Source of the DNA: an uncultured beta proteobacterium
GTDB taxonomy: Bacteria > Pseudomonadota > Gammaproteobacteria > Burkholderiales > Burkholderiaceae_C
NCBI GenBank assembly: GCA_903927495.1
Contig: CAIYNH010000273.1
Coordinates: forward strand, 1 to 17,075
Direction: 5' to 3'
DNA length: 17,075 nucleotides
The notes beneath the pieces are model-generated. The model was not told where the DNA came from. It saw nothing but the letters and a program-made list of their open reading frames with translations, and searched no databases. A program made the translations under genes and the position numbers. How positions within the stretch are numbered: the first letter of the stretch is position 1; the number at the start of each line of letters is the position of its first letter. Shown here piece by piece: positions 1 to 7,940 of this stretch.

Positions 1-569
1 CCAATTGCCATCACCCATTCACCGACCTTGAGACGACTCACGTCACCGACTTTGACGGCTGGCAAGCCGGTGGCATCAATCTTCACTACCGCCACGTCAC
101 TGCGCTTGTCAGCGCCAATGATTTTGGCCTTAAATTCGCGCTTGTCCGTGAGGGTGACAATCACTTCGTCAGCACCTTGAATGACGTGGGCGTTGGTCAT
201 GATCATGCCATCGGAAGTCAGCACAAAACCCGAGCCGACACCCTTCGGCTGCTCTTCAGGCTGCTGCTGGGGATGATTTTGCGGAGGGGCCTGGCGCGGC
301 AGGTTGGGTGCAGGCAAACCAAAACGGCGAAAAAATTCAAGCATGTCCTGGTCCATGCCACCGCCCTGCACCTGCCGGGCAGATACTTTTTCCATGGTGC
401 GAATATTCACAACCGACGGCCCCACCTGCTCAACCAGGTCGGTAAAGTCCGGTAATGCACGCGCCTGAGCCATCGCAGTGGAAGCAGGTAACAGGGCAGT
501 TACACCCGTGACCGCCAGTGCCCCCGACAGCGCGCAAGCGTACAAGCTCTTCAAATCAAATCGAATCAT
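1..569 (-). CDS. mucD: DegP/MucD-type periplasmic serine protease, N-terminal part (cut by window edge)
   Basis: Trypsin-like periplasmic protease/chaperone of the HtrA family that degrades misfolded envelope proteins. My translation gives 189 residues before the window ends. Residues 1-36 look like a signal peptide (two hydrophobic stretches, then Ala-Met-Ala-Gln). A Gln/Pro-rich loop follows at about 85-108. The catalytic His is H128 in TNAHVI and the catalytic Asp is D158 in RSDVAVVKI; the GNSGG serine motif and the PDZ domains would lie off the left edge. The ATG at 569 is preceded by a GAAAGG-like ribosome site. It lies 39 bases after rseB in the same direction, and rpoE-rseA-rseB-mucD is the known order in many beta- and gammaproteobacteria, which favours MucD over a stand-alone DegQ. 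The family is certain; the exact paralogue is inferred from context. Confidence 0.95.
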   Translation of the reverse strand, partial: MIRFDLKSLYACALSGALAVTGVTALLPASTAMAQARALPDFTDLVEQVGPSVVNIRTMEKVSARQVQGGGMDQDMLEFFRRFGLPAPNLPRQAPPQNHPQQQPEEQPKGVGSGFVLTSDGMIMTNAHVIQGADEVIVTLTDKREFKAKIIGADKRSDVAVVKIDATGLPAVKVGDVSRLKVGEWVMAI

Positions 570-608
570 CGTTGGCCTTTCAAAAAAATCATACAGAGAA
601 ATAGTGAC

Positions 609-1628
609 TTATTTTTTTCTTTCAAGACCCTGGGCAAAAACGGCCAGGGTTGGCGCAGGCACCTCACCCACTACCGTCAACCACCAAGGGCCCAGGTGAC
701 GCGTCAGCATGTGCGTCGCGCCCATAGCAAATGTGTTCTGCTGCGCAAATTTGTTGTGCCGCGCTGCATCAAAGCTTTCAATAAACAGCGACACCGATGC
801 CAGGCCATCCGAAAAAACCCACTGCAAGGTGTCATGGTTTTTGGCGGACGCATCTGCACTGGCTCGCTTGTGACAGCTCATCGGTGAGAAACCGGCAACC
901 TGACCCGTGAACTGCCATCCTTCCTGTTGCGCCGTGGTTTTAACCAGATTGGGCTTTCTAACCTGGTAGCCTTCAATGTTGTCCATCTGCGCCGACAACT
1001 TGGCCATGCTGACCGAGTCACCCAACTGCAAATCAGAAAATGCCGCCTGCTCAACCACTGTATTGGCGTGATCCAGCGTTTGCAGTTTGACCACCAGGCC
1101 GGTGCTTTGCTCGGTCCAGAGCCGGTAGCCAAAGCGCAACGTGTCGACCGGCACCAGTTGCACCACATCGGCCTCAAGCCCAGCGACCCGTTCATGCCCC
1201 CAACTTTGCAGACTGTAATATTTTGCGATAGACGAGTCAGCCCGATTCAGCAAGTTGGGAAACAAGCCCAGCGACTCACGGTTTTCAGAAATCACCACCC
1301 GCTTGTCGGGCAGAAACGTCATCACCTGGTCGTTGCGCCGAAAAGTTGTACGTGTCGGACCCGTCAATGCCTGTACCCGCTCCATCTGTTGCTGACCTTC
1401 GCAGACGTGCCAGATGCGTGCCGACGACAGCACGCCACCCGCAGTGACCACAAACGTACCCACATAGGCACGTTGGCGTGCAGCGTCATGCAAACGCAGC
1501 AACCACTGGCTGATATTTTTGTCATCAACCCGAGCGGTCGATGCAGTTGCTGCCTGACTCTGTGCCAGGAGCACACCCACGTGGCAGGCCAAACCCAGGG
1601 CCAGCAATACAGTAACAAGCCGATTCAA
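609..1628 (-). CDS. rseB: RseB/MucB periplasmic sigma-E regulator
   Basis: Periplasmic protein that in the known system binds the periplasmic part of RseA/MucA, shields it from the DegS/AlgW site-1 protease, and senses lipoproteins and off-pathway lipopolysaccharide. The protein has 339 residues, close to the usual 315-340. Residues 1-26 form a signal peptide (MNRLVTVLLALGLACHVGVL, then AQSQA). The LolA-like large domain follows from about residue 38 (ISQWLLRLHDAARQRAYVGT, typical of MucB), and the smaller C-terminal domain from about 230. Its start codon overlaps the rseA stop by four bases (ATGA, 1625-1628), so translation of the two is probably coupled. Two cysteines (in WHVCEG and PMSCHK) are present. 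Identification rests on the sequence character plus its place between rseA and the HtrA protease. Confidence 0.95.
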   Translation of the reverse strand: MNRLVTVLLALGLACHVGVLLAQSQAATASTARVDDKNISQWLLRLHDAARQRAYVGTFVVTAGGVLSSARIWHVCEGQQQMERVQALTGPTRTTFRRNDQVMTFLPDKRVVISENRESLGLFPNLLNRADSSIAKYYSLQSWGHERVAGLEADVVQLVPVDTLRFGYRLWTEQSTGLVVKLQTLDHANTVVEQAAFSDLQLGDSVSMAKLSAQMDNIEGYQVRKPNLVKTTAQQEGWQFTGQVAGFSPMSCHKRASADASAKNHDTLQWVFSDGLASVSLFIESFDAARHNKFAQQNTFAMGATHMLTRHLGPWWLTVVGEVPAPTLAVFAQGLERKK

Positions 1629-2236
1629 CGTGCGCCCTCCTCGAAGGTGGCGTTACGCAAAAAACCAGAGGGCATTTGCAGCGCCGAGGTACCACCAAAC
1701 TGGCGATGTGCGGCCAGCAAGGCATCGAGTTGCGGATCGCGCAACATGACCGGCGCAGAACCCGGCGTAACAGGCGACCTATTTGGTGCCTGCAAGTTTG
1801 CAACTTGCGCGCCTTCCAGCCCCGGCGAAGTCCAGGCTTGCCAGCCGATCAGCAACACAAAAGCCAACGATGCCAAGCCTGCCACGAGTCGCCACGCGCC
1901 ATCATTGGCACTTATATTTCTTGAGCTTATTCGGCTTGCAAGGCTTGATGGACTAGCGTTAGCAGCTATCAAGTCTGAAGCATCCTGAAAATTCCTGAAA
2001 CTATTTTCGTCTTCCAGTCGAAGCCGCAGCCGCTTCACAAAATCGGCATCATGGGCACTCGCACCGGCCTCTCCGCTGCGTATGACTTCACCCACCACGT
2101 GGTAGGTGTGCCAAGTCAGGCGTGCATCATCGGTGCTCTCCAGATGCGCCACGGTTTGCACAAATTCTTCAGCGCGCAACTGCCCATCGACCAGCGCCGA
2201 CACCAGTTCGTCTTGGTTAAGTAAACCGTTTGTCAT
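1625..2236 (-). CDS. rseA: RseA/MucA anti-sigma-E factor
   Basis: Single-pass inner-membrane protein that holds RpoE inactive through its cytoplasmic N-terminal domain. I start it at the ATG at 2236, giving 203 residues beginning MTNGLLNQDELVSALVDGQL, the normal start of this family; an upstream in-frame start at 2284 would lie inside rpoE and adds an unlikely N-terminus. Residues 1-75 form the sigma-binding domain (SALVDGQL and WHTYHVVGEVIRSG motifs). Residues 115-135 form the membrane helix (WRLVAGLASLAFVLLIGWQAW). Residues 140-203 are periplasmic and include the likely RseB contact region. Residues 85-108, the cytoplasmic linker before the helix, are encoded by a copy of a dispersed Comamonadaceae repeat, which is unusual for a regulator. 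It lies 41 bases after rpoE and overlaps rseB by four bases. Confidence 0.93.
   Translation of the reverse strand: MTNGLLNQDELVSALVDGQLRAEEFVQTVAHLESTDDARLTWHTYHVVGEVIRSGEAGASAHDADFVKRLRLRLEDENSFRNFQDASDLIAANASPSSLASRISSRNISANDGAWRLVAGLASLAFVLLIGWQAWTSPGLEGAQVANLQAPNRSPVTPGSAPVMLRDPQLDALLAAHRQFGGTSALQMPSGFLRNATFEEGAR
1915..1985 (-). repeat. Dispersed Comamonadaceae-type repeat, copy inside rseA
   Basis: On the minus strand this reads from TGCTTCAGACTTGATAGCTG through CTAACGCTAGTCCATCAAG to an AT-richer end. The core ATAGCTGCTAACGCT followed by a CCATCAAG block matches the short repeat I remember from many Rhodoferax, Polaromonas and Acidovorax genomes, and resembles the copies at 6905-6975 and 9808-9862, all in the same strand orientation. 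It is read in frame with no stop codon as residues 85-108 of RseA (roughly DLIAANASPSSLASRISSRN), a Ser/Ala-rich linker. The match is judged by eye, so the borders are approximate. Confidence 0.7.
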
Positions 2237-2277
2237 GCTAAACCTGTATGCGCATCGAGTAGGCGTTGCTGAGCGTA

Positions 2278-2928
2278 TTACCAACGCTTGCTGTTCTGCT
2301 TTTCAAGCATGGGCTTGACTTTGGCTGAGACCGCTTCGCGGGCACGAAAAATCCGGGAGCGCACAGTTCCCAATGGGCAGTTCATCACTTCAGCGATCTC
2401 CTCATAACTCAAACCATCCATTTCGCGCAGGATCAAAGCCTGTTTCAAATCTTCCGGCAAAACCTCCAGCGCGGCGTTCACGGCACGGGCGATTTCCTGG
2501 GCAGCGAGGGCCGACTCCGGTGTCTCGTCTGTGCTTGGTTCACTTTTTCGCGAATAAGTTTCATCTTCATCGTCATTCGATTGCAATGAGCTTTGGGTCA
2601 CGGTCGGATCGCGCTTGAGGTTCAACAAAAAACGCTTGGCGGTATTCACTGCAATCCGGTAAAGCCAGGTGTAAAACTGGGCATCACCGCGAAACTGGTG
2701 CAACGCCCGGTATGCCCGAATGAAAGTCTCCTGGGCAATGTCTTCCACCAGATCGACATCTCGCACCATGCGCCCAATCAGCCGCTGAATGCGGCGCTGG
2801 TACTTGATGACCAGCAATTCGAAGGCGCGCTGGTCACCCGCCAGGGTGCGCTCGACCAGCATCAGATCACTGTCGCCAGGTACGGGCTCTGAGCCCAACT
2901 CTGGCCCGCCCTCTTGACTCAAGTGCAC
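2278..2928 (-). CDS. rpoE: RNA polymerase sigma-E factor (RpoE/AlgU)
   Basis: ECF sigma factor that directs RNA polymerase to envelope-stress promoters. The protein has 216 residues. Region 2 covers about 33-105 (FELLVIKYQRRIQRLIGRMV, then DLVEDIAQETFIRAYRAL and FYTWLYRIAVNTAKRFL). An acidic Ser/Asp/Glu-rich linker lies at 118-142. Region 4 covers about 150-205 with the helix-turn-helix LSYEEIAEVMNCPLGTVRSR. The start shown is GTG, overlapping the 3' end of the upstream gene by ten bases. A TTG two codons in (position 2922) has better spacing from the AAGG at about 2931-2934 and is an equally good start. No ATG is available near the expected N-terminus. It heads rpoE-rseA-rseB-mucD and is probably autoregulated, but I could not find a convincing sigma-E promoter. 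Confidence 0.96.
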   Translation of the reverse strand: MHLSQEGGPELGSEPVPGDSDLMLVERTLAGDQRAFELLVIKYQRRIQRLIGRMVRDVDLVEDIAQETFIRAYRALHQFRGDAQFYTWLYRIAVNTAKRFLLNLKRDPTVTQSSLQSNDDEDETYSRKSEPSTDETPESALAAQEIARAVNAALEVLPEDLKQALILREMDGLSYEEIAEVMNCPLGTVRSRIFRAREAVSAKVKPMLEKQNSKRW

Positions 2929-3401
2929 ACCTTGGCAGGGGAAGGTCCAGATAAATCAGACAACGACTCGGGTGGAACCACTAAATGCTCCTGATTAAAT
3001 AGCGAACGACGAAGGGTCAGCCAGCGTTGCGGGAATTTTTTACGCTCGGGCCAGAGCCAAATGTCAGACCCTGGATGTTGCTTCAAGAACAGCAGCATGA
3101 CACTTTGAACATCAATAATCACAACCGGAGATACCGCCAGCGAAGTCGCATCCGAAGTCCAGGTCCAAGCCTTGCCATCCCAAGTCAGACGACCGCTTGG
3201 CGTGTGCCACCAACGCCAGAACGTTAAACTGGTCGAGAACAGGCACGCCGTCAAGCCCAGCACCTGGCCCACCCCAAACTGCTGAACTTGCCAGATCCAG
3301 GTCATGGTCACAAGCAGTCCGGCACTGCCAACGACGGCAATCAACAGGCCCTCAAAATGCGAACGCCCCACCGGATAGCTGACCGCTGGGGCGTTGTGCA
3401 T
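2919..3401 (-). CDS. Two-helix membrane protein, YgfX-like architecture, upstream of rpoE
   Basis: Small membrane protein of 160 residues; function not established. Two hydrophobic segments lie at about 18-38 (EGLLIAVVGSAGLLVTMTWIW) and 44-64. A cytoplasmic tail follows with GRLTWDGKAWTW (about 70-81), a beta-rich stretch (VIIDVQSVMLLFL), WLWPERK and LTLRRSLFNQ. This order (helical hairpin, G-x-L-x-W-x-G-x-x-W, then L-W-L and L-R-R-x-L) resembles E. coli YgfX/CptA, which affects cell division proteins and partners with SdhE, but no SdhE neighbour is seen here. Overlap with rpoE by ten bases suggests co-transcription and translational coupling. No Shine-Dalgarno precedes the ATG at 3401 and a strong hairpin covers codons 3-14. 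A TTG at about residue 20, behind GAGG, is a possible alternative start. The YgfX link is my inference from layout. Confidence 0.72.
   Translation of the reverse strand: MHNAPAVSYPVGRSHFEGLLIAVVGSAGLLVTMTWIWQVQQFGVGQVLGLTACLFSTSLTFWRWWHTPSGRLTWDGKAWTWTSDATSLAVSPVVIIDVQSVMLLFLKQHPGSDIWLWPERKKFPQRWLTLRRSLFNQEHLVVPPESLSDLSGPSPAKVCT
3362..3395 (-). other. Strong hairpin at the 5' end of the gene before rpoE
   Basis: AACGCCCCA (3362-3370) and TGGGGCGTT (3387-3395) are perfect nine-base inverted complements. Inside them CGG (3372-3374) pairs with CCG (3383-3385) across a single C-C mismatch, leaving an eight-base loop. In the minus-strand RNA the stem begins four bases after the ATG at 3401 and is followed by a weak T-containing stretch (GCATTTTG). 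It could block initiation at that ATG, act as a poor terminator between the fab and sigma-E operons, or be coincidental coding sequence. Confidence 0.5.
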
Positions 3402-3447
3402 GATACATCTGGCAACAAAAACAGGGCAAGCCCGCTTTCAGAGCAAC

Positions 3448-4695
3448 TCAGGTGGCCCGCTTGAAAACCAGTGAGCCGTTGGTGCCACCGAAGCCAAAGT
3501 TATTTTTAAGCGCCACGTCAATCTTCATGTCACGCGCCGTGTTGGCGCAGTAATCGAGATCACATTCAGGATCCTGATTAAAAATATTGGTGGTAGGTGG
3601 GCATTTTTGATGGTGTAAAGCCAACACTGTGACAACCGACTCCAAGCCACCTGCGCCACCCAGCAAGTGGCCGGTCATTGACTTGGTAGAGTTCACCACG
3701 GTCTTTTTGGCATGCTCGCCCAGCGCGGCCTTGATGGCATTGGTTTCGTTCAGGTCGCCCAGCGGCGTGGAGGTGCCGTGTGCATTCACATAGTCGATCT
3801 GATCGGCGTTGACAGCCGCATTGCGCATGGCGCTGAGCATGGCGCGACGCGGGCCGTCCATGTTGGGAGCAGTCATGTGGCCGGCATCGCCGCTCATGCC
3901 AAAACCCGCCAGTTCAGCGTAAATCTTGGCACCACGGGCTTTGGCGTGCTCGTACTCTTCAAGCACCATCACGCCAGCACCTTCACCCAGAACAAAACCA
4001 TCACGGTCTTTGTCCCAGGGGCGTGAGGCGCTGGTCGGGTCATCGTTACGGGTGCTCAGGGCGCGCATGGCAGCAAAGCCCCCGACACCCAGCACCGACA
4101 CTGCCGCCTCTGAGCCGCCAGCGACCATGACATCGGCATCGCCGTATTCGATCATGCGTCCAGCCTCACCAATGCAATGCAAGCCAGTGGTACAGGCCGT
4201 AACAATGGCAATATTGGGGCCTTTGAAACCGTGGCGAATGGACACGTGGCCTGAGATCATGTTAATGATGGTCGACGGCACAAAGAATGGGGAGATCCTG
4301 CGCGCACCGCGTTGCACAAAGTCAGCGTGAACGCTCTCGATCATCGGCAAACCACCAATGCCCGAACCGATCACACAGCCAATGCGGGTGGCCAACTCAT
4401 CGTCCAGAGCTGCGCCGGTAGGCAAGCCCGAATCAGCCACCGCTTGCGTGGCAGCAGCAATACCGTAATGAATAAAAGTGTCCATGGTGCGCGCTTCTTT
4501 CGCACTCATATAGGACTCAATGTCAAAATCTTTCACCTCACCTGCAATTTTGCAATTGAAGGTGGAAGCATCAAACCTGGTGATCGGGCCAATGCCCGAG
4601 CGGCCAGCCAATAAGTTGGCCCAAGCGACATCGACCGAGTTGCCTACGGGACTGATGCAACCTAAACCTGTGACAACAACGCGACGACGGGACAT
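3448..4695 (-). CDS. fabF: 3-oxoacyl-ACP synthase II (FabF)
   Basis: Condenses malonyl-ACP with acyl-ACP in fatty-acid elongation in the cytoplasm. The protein has 415 residues, the normal length. The thiolase-fold active-site triad is complete: C168 in [13 protein letters not shown]306 in [11 protein letters not shown] and H343 in [13 protein letters not shown]. The C-terminal glycine-rich [12 protein letters not shown] loop is also present. The ATG at 4695 gives the usual N-terminus [19 protein letters not shown]. No clear Shine-Dalgarno precedes it; instead the start lies six bases after the closing arm of a long RNA stem in the acpP-fabF spacer (4702-4790). It is the last fatty-acid gene of the cluster. 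Family and role are certain; regulation by the upstream structure is inference. Confidence 0.98.
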   Translation of the reverse strand: MSRRRVVVTGLGCISPVGNSVDVAWANLLAGRSGIGPITRFDASTFNCKIAGEVKDFDIESYMSAKEARTMDTFIHYGIAAATQAVADSGLPTGAALDDELATRIGCVIGSGIGGLPMIESVHADFVQRGARRISPFFVPSTIINMISGHVSIRHGFKGPNIAIVTACTTGLHCIGEAGRMIEYGDADVMVAGGSEAAVSVLGVGGFAAMRALSTRNDDPTSASRPWDKDRDGFVLGEGAGVMVLEEYEHAKARGAKIYAELAGFGMSGDAGHMTAPNMDGPRRAMLSAMRNAAVNADQIDYVNAHGTSTPLGDLNETNAIKAALGEHAKKTVVNSTKSMTGHLLGGAGGLESVVTVLALHHQKCPPTTNIFNQDPECDLDYCANTARDMKIDVALKNNFGFGGTNGSLVFKRAT

Positions 4696-4701
4696 GGTAA
4701 T

Positions 4702-4790
4702 AAGCAGTCAGTGGTTGGTCTGAAAAGTATCGCCCAAAGGCGTTCTTTGGCGGCGACAAACTGATTTGCGCAGCAAACGCCTGACTGCTT
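4702..4790 (-). promoter_or_regulatory. Structured acpP-fabF spacer RNA (possible three-way junction)
   Basis: AAGCAGTCAG (4702-4711) and CTGACTGCTT (4781-4790) are a perfect ten-base inverted repeat 69 bases apart. Between them sit two local hairpins: CCAAAG (4734-4739) with CTTTGG (4745-4750), and TTTGC (4765-4769) with GCAAA (4773-4777). The predicted minus-strand RNA is a three-way junction ending six bases before the fabF ATG, where a ribosome site would normally be. It may lower fabF translation or trim the acpP mRNA. The pairing is read directly from the sequence; the function is inferred. Confidence 0.5.
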
Positions 4791-4850
4791 GGGACAGATC
4801 AAGCACGTACTGCAAACTGCTGCAACGCGACCGCGTCACAGCATTCATCC

Positions 4851-5154
<304 letters not shown>

Positions 5155-5190
5155 ACCCTTCACCGACCGGATAAATCGGCTGATTTCTGA

Positions 5191-5937
5191 CTACATGTAC
5201 ATGCCACCATTGACGTGCAACTCTTGCCCTGTTACGTAGCCCGCTTGTGCTGATGCCAGATAGGCCACTGCGTGCGCAATATCGCTGGGCTGACCCAGAT
5301 GGCCTAGCGGAATCTGCGACAGCAGCGCCTTATGCTGTTCTGCTGGCAATTGAGCGGTCATATCGGTTTCAATAAAGCCAGGGGCAATGCAATTGACGGT
5401 GATATTGCGTGAACCCAGTTCACGCGCCAGCGCACGGGTCATACCCGCCACACCGGCTTTGGCAGCCGCATAGTTGGCCTGACCCGCGTTGCCCGAGGCT
5501 CCCACCACCGAGGTGATGTTGATGATGCGCCCATAGCGTTGCTTCATCATGGTGCGCATGACGGCGCGACTCATGCGGAAAACGGCCTTCAGGTTGGTGT
5601 CAAGCACCGCGTCCCATTCTTCGTCTTTCATGCGCATGCTCAAGTTGTCACGGGTGATGCCGGCGTTGTTTACCAGAATTTGCAAGCCCCCGAATTCTTT
5701 GACAATGCTGTCGATCAGTGTTTGTGCAGCCTGCGCGTCGTTCACGTTCAGCGTCTTGCCACTGCAACCGGCATACGGTGCCAGGGCCTGGCTGATGTTG
5801 CTGGCACCCGCATCGGTGGTGGCGGTGCCGATGACCTGCAGCCCCCGCTGGGCCAGCTCCAGGGCAATGGCCGCACCAATACCACGGGATGCGCCAGTCA
5901 CCAACGCCACTTGTCCTTCAAACTTGATGTCGTTCAT
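5191..5937 (-). CDS. fabG: 3-oxoacyl-ACP reductase (FabG)
   Basis: NADPH-dependent short-chain dehydrogenase that reduces 3-oxoacyl-ACP to 3-hydroxyacyl-ACP. From the ATG at 5937 the protein has 248 residues. The cofactor loop TGASRGIG covers residues 14-21, NNAG covers 90-93, and the catalytic residues are S143 (ITSVVG), Y156 and K160 (YAAAK). The C-terminal end GYVTGQELHVNGGMYM is typical of the family. An upstream TTG at 5943 is in frame but overlaps fabD and adds only two residues. The ATG lies two bases after the fabD stop, so the pair is probably translationally coupled. Nothing is odd about the protein. Confidence 0.98.
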   Translation of the reverse strand: MNDIKFEGQVALVTGASRGIGAAIALELAQRGLQVIGTATTDAGASNISQALAPYAGCSGKTLNVNDAQAAQTLIDSIVKEFGGLQILVNNAGITRDNLSMRMKDEEWDAVLDTNLKAVFRMSRAVMRTMMKQRYGRIINITSVVGASGNAGQANYAAAKAGVAGMTRALARELGSRNITVNCIAPGFIETDMTAQLPAEQHKALLSQIPLGHLGQPSDIAHAVAYLASAQAGYVTGQELHVNGGMYM

Positions 5938-5939
5938 GA

Positions 5940-6899
5940 TCAATTCACATCCAAAAAGAAAGATTTAACCTCAGCAAGACTGGCTGTATCGAACAGCGGC
6001 ATGCCAAGCATGTCAGGCGCAATGCGGCGGGTCATTCCTGCAAGCACCTTGCCTGGCCCACATTCGACCAGCGTTGGCAGGCCGCGAAGGCCCAGTGCCA
6101 GCACGCATTCGACCCAGCGTACCGGACCAAAAGCCTGGCGCACCAAGGCATCCCGAATGCGATCCGCATCCTGCTCAACCTGCACATCAATATTATTGAT
6201 AACCGGGATTTGTGGTGCTGCAAAGGTCGTAGTTGCGAGCTTTTCCTGGAGTTTGAGTGCCGCTGGCTGCATCAAACTCGAATGGAAGGGTGCCGACACC
6301 GGCAAGGGCAAGGCACGCTTGGCTCCTTGCGCCTTGAGCGCCACGCAAGCCTGCTCAACGGCAGCCTTGGAGCCTGCAATCACAGTTTGGCCGGGATCAT
6401 TAAAATTCACAGCTTCCACAATTTCAGCAGATTTTTCGCCGAAAGAGCTTGTCACAACAGCACAGCCAGCGATCACTCTTGCAGCATCCATACCCAAAAT
6501 AGCAGCCATGGCACCCACGCCTACGGGCACGGCATCTTGCATCGCCTGCGCCCGAAAGCGCACCAGTGGCGCTGCCTGACTCAAAGTTAAAACGCCAGCA
6601 GCCACCAGCGCTGAATATTCACCCAGAGAGTGCCCCGCCAGCGCCTGGGGGGCCACACCTACCTCAGCCATCCAGACCCGGTATGCGGCTACGCCCGCCA
6701 CCAGCATCACCGGCTGCGTATTGGTGGTCAGCGCCAGCGCTTCTTTCGTGCCTTCTTTGATGAGTTTGGCAACGTCTTCGCCCAACGCATCGGATGCTTC
6801 CCGCAGCACTTCAAGCACTGCAGGGTGATCACTCCAGCCATCCAGCATGCCGACAGACTGCGAACCCTGACCTGGAAAAACAAAAGCAAAAGGTTTCAT
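5940..6899 (-). CDS. fabD: Malonyl-CoA:ACP transacylase (FabD)
   Basis: Transfers the malonyl group from CoA to ACP, making the extender substrate for all condensing enzymes. The protein has 319 residues, slightly longer than the E. coli enzyme. The oxyanion motif FPGQGSQ lies at 8-14. The nucleophile S91 is in GHSLGEYSALVA, the carboxylate-binding R116 is in VRFRAQAM, and the catalytic H206 is in SAPFHSSLM, as expected. It is followed directly by fabG. Upstream, a 60-base spacer to fabH is made almost entirely of a dispersed repeat, the only notable gap within plsX-fabH-fabD-fabG. Confidence 0.98.
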   Translation of the reverse strand: MKPFAFVFPGQGSQSVGMLDGWSDHPAVLEVLREASDALGEDVAKLIKEGTKEALALTTNTQPVMLVAGVAAYRVWMAEVGVAPQALAGHSLGEYSALVAAGVLTLSQAAPLVRFRAQAMQDAVPVGVGAMAAILGMDAARVIAGCAVVTSSFGEKSAEIVEAVNFNDPGQTVIAGSKAAVEQACVALKAQGAKRALPLPVSAPFHSSLMQPAALKLQEKLATTTFAAPQIPVINNIDVQVEQDADRIRDALVRQAFGPVRWVECVLALGLRGLPTLVECGPGKVLAGMTRRIAPDMLGMPLFDTASLAEVKSFFLDVN

Positions 6900-6904
6900 G
6901 TGCG

Positions 6905-6975
6905 AATCAAAAAATTATAAGAAATACGGCTCTAGCGCTTAACAGACAAGCGTAGTCAGCTATAGTTTTAAAAGC
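6905..6975 (-). repeat. Dispersed Comamonadaceae-type repeat, copy across the fabH stop codon and fabH-fabD spacer
   Basis: On the minus strand it starts near TGCTTTTAAAACTATAGCTG, runs through ACTACGCTTGTCTGTTAAGC to GCTAGAGCC, and ends AT-rich. This is the copy closest to the form I remember from Comamonadaceae genomes. It supplies the last codons and the TAG stop of fabH and fills the fabH-fabD spacer. The borders are set by eye. Confidence 0.75.
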
Positions 6976-7937
6976 ACTGCGCCCCATGTAAAGCCACCGC
7001 CCACGGCCTCCAGCATAAGCGTTTGCCCAGGCAGAACACGACCACTGCGGACCCCTGCATCCAAAGCCAGCGGCACTGAGGCGGCCGAGGTATTGCCATG
7101 CTGATCGACCGTGACAATGACTTTGTCCATCGGCAGCTTGAGCTTGCGCGCGGCACTTTGCATGATGCGAATATTGGCCTGGTGTGGAATCAGCCAATCA
7201 ACGTCAGCCGCCACCAGCCCGGCCTTGGCCAGCACTGCACGCGCCGCTTCATCAAGCACGCCTACCGCGAGTTTGAAGACTGCCTGACCATCCATACGCA
7301 GCAACGGATCCCCCAGCACCTGCCCACCGCTGACATGACCCGGCACACACAAAATATCGGTGTATTTGCCATCGGCATGCAAATCAGTGGCCAGAATTCC
7401 TGGCGTTTTAGAGGCTTCCAGCACCACCGCGCCGGCACCGTCGCCAAACAGCACACAGGTGGTGCGATCCTTGAAATCAAGAATACGCGAGAAGACCTCC
7501 GCACCAACCACCAACGCTTTCTTGGCCGCGCCAGATCGAATCATGGCATCAGCCACAGTGAGCGCATAAATAAAACCGCTGCAGACCGCTTGTACATCAA
7601 ACGCTGGCGCACCTTGATTGCCCAATTTGCCCTGCAAAATGCAGGCAGTCGATGGAAACACCATGTCGGGTGTCGAGGTGCCAACAATGATCAGGTCAAT
7701 TTCTTTGGCATCTACACCTGCGGCCTGCAGGGCATTGCGTGAGGCCTCCAGGGCCAGGTCACTGCTGCAGACTCCGTCAGCGGCAAAGTGCCGCGCCCGA
7801 ATGCCGGTGCGCTCGACAATCCATTCTTCGTTGGTCTCAATGCCCTGCCCGGCCAACTCGGCAACAAGTTCGGCATTGGTCAAACGACGCGGCGGCAAAA
7901 AGCTGCCGGTTCCAGTGATACGTGAGTAAATTTTCAT
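6960..7937 (-). CDS. fabH: 3-oxoacyl-ACP synthase III (FabH)
   Basis: Starts fatty-acid synthesis by condensing acetyl-CoA with malonyl-ACP. The protein has 325 residues, the usual size. The catalytic triad is complete: C119 in [14 protein letters not shown]252 in [10 protein letters not shown] and N282 in [12 protein letters not shown]. The C-terminal [13 protein letters not shown] ends at the normal place for the family. The TAG stop lies within the dispersed repeat, so the last codons are shared with that element. The ATG at 7937 is three bases after the plsX stop, implying coupled expression with plsX. Confidence 0.98.
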   Translation of the reverse strand: MKIYSRITGTGSFLPPRRLTNAELVAELAGQGIETNEEWIVERTGIRARHFAADGVCSSDLALEASRNALQAAGVDAKEIDLIIVGTSTPDMVFPSTACILQGKLGNQGAPAFDVQAVCSGFIYALTVADAMIRSGAAKKALVVGAEVFSRILDFKDRTTCVLFGDGAGAVVLEASKTPGILATDLHADGKYTDILCVPGHVSGGQVLGDPLLRMDGQAVFKLAVGVLDEAARAVLAKAGLVAADVDWLIPHQANIRIMQSAARKLKLPMDKVIVTVDQHGNTSAASVPLALDAGVRSGRVLPGQTLMLEAVGGGFTWGAVLLKL

Positions 7938-7940
7938 GGG

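Noticed and set aside
927..1988. 353-codon plus-strand open frame opposite rseB and rseA
   Set aside because: It lies antisense to two well-supported genes; its translation has no domain character and is the mirror of codon bias on the minus strand.
3395..3430. Promoter-like TTGCCC plus TATCAT on the minus strand before the gene at 3401
   Set aside because: The -10 box overlaps the ATG, so it would only work for a leaderless or downstream start; kept out of the feature list.
3417..3433. GGGCAAGCCC with an adjacent A-run as a fabF terminator
   Set aside because: A four-pair stem would need a two-base loop and a three-pair stem is too weak; not convincing.
5155..5190. CCGA/TCGG inverted repeat after fabG as a terminator
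   Set aside because: Only four pairs and no T-run.
5539..6579. 346-codon plus-strand open frame opposite fabG and fabD
   Set aside because: Shadow of conserved enzymes with complete active sites on the other strand; the translation is low-complexity and has no ribosome site.
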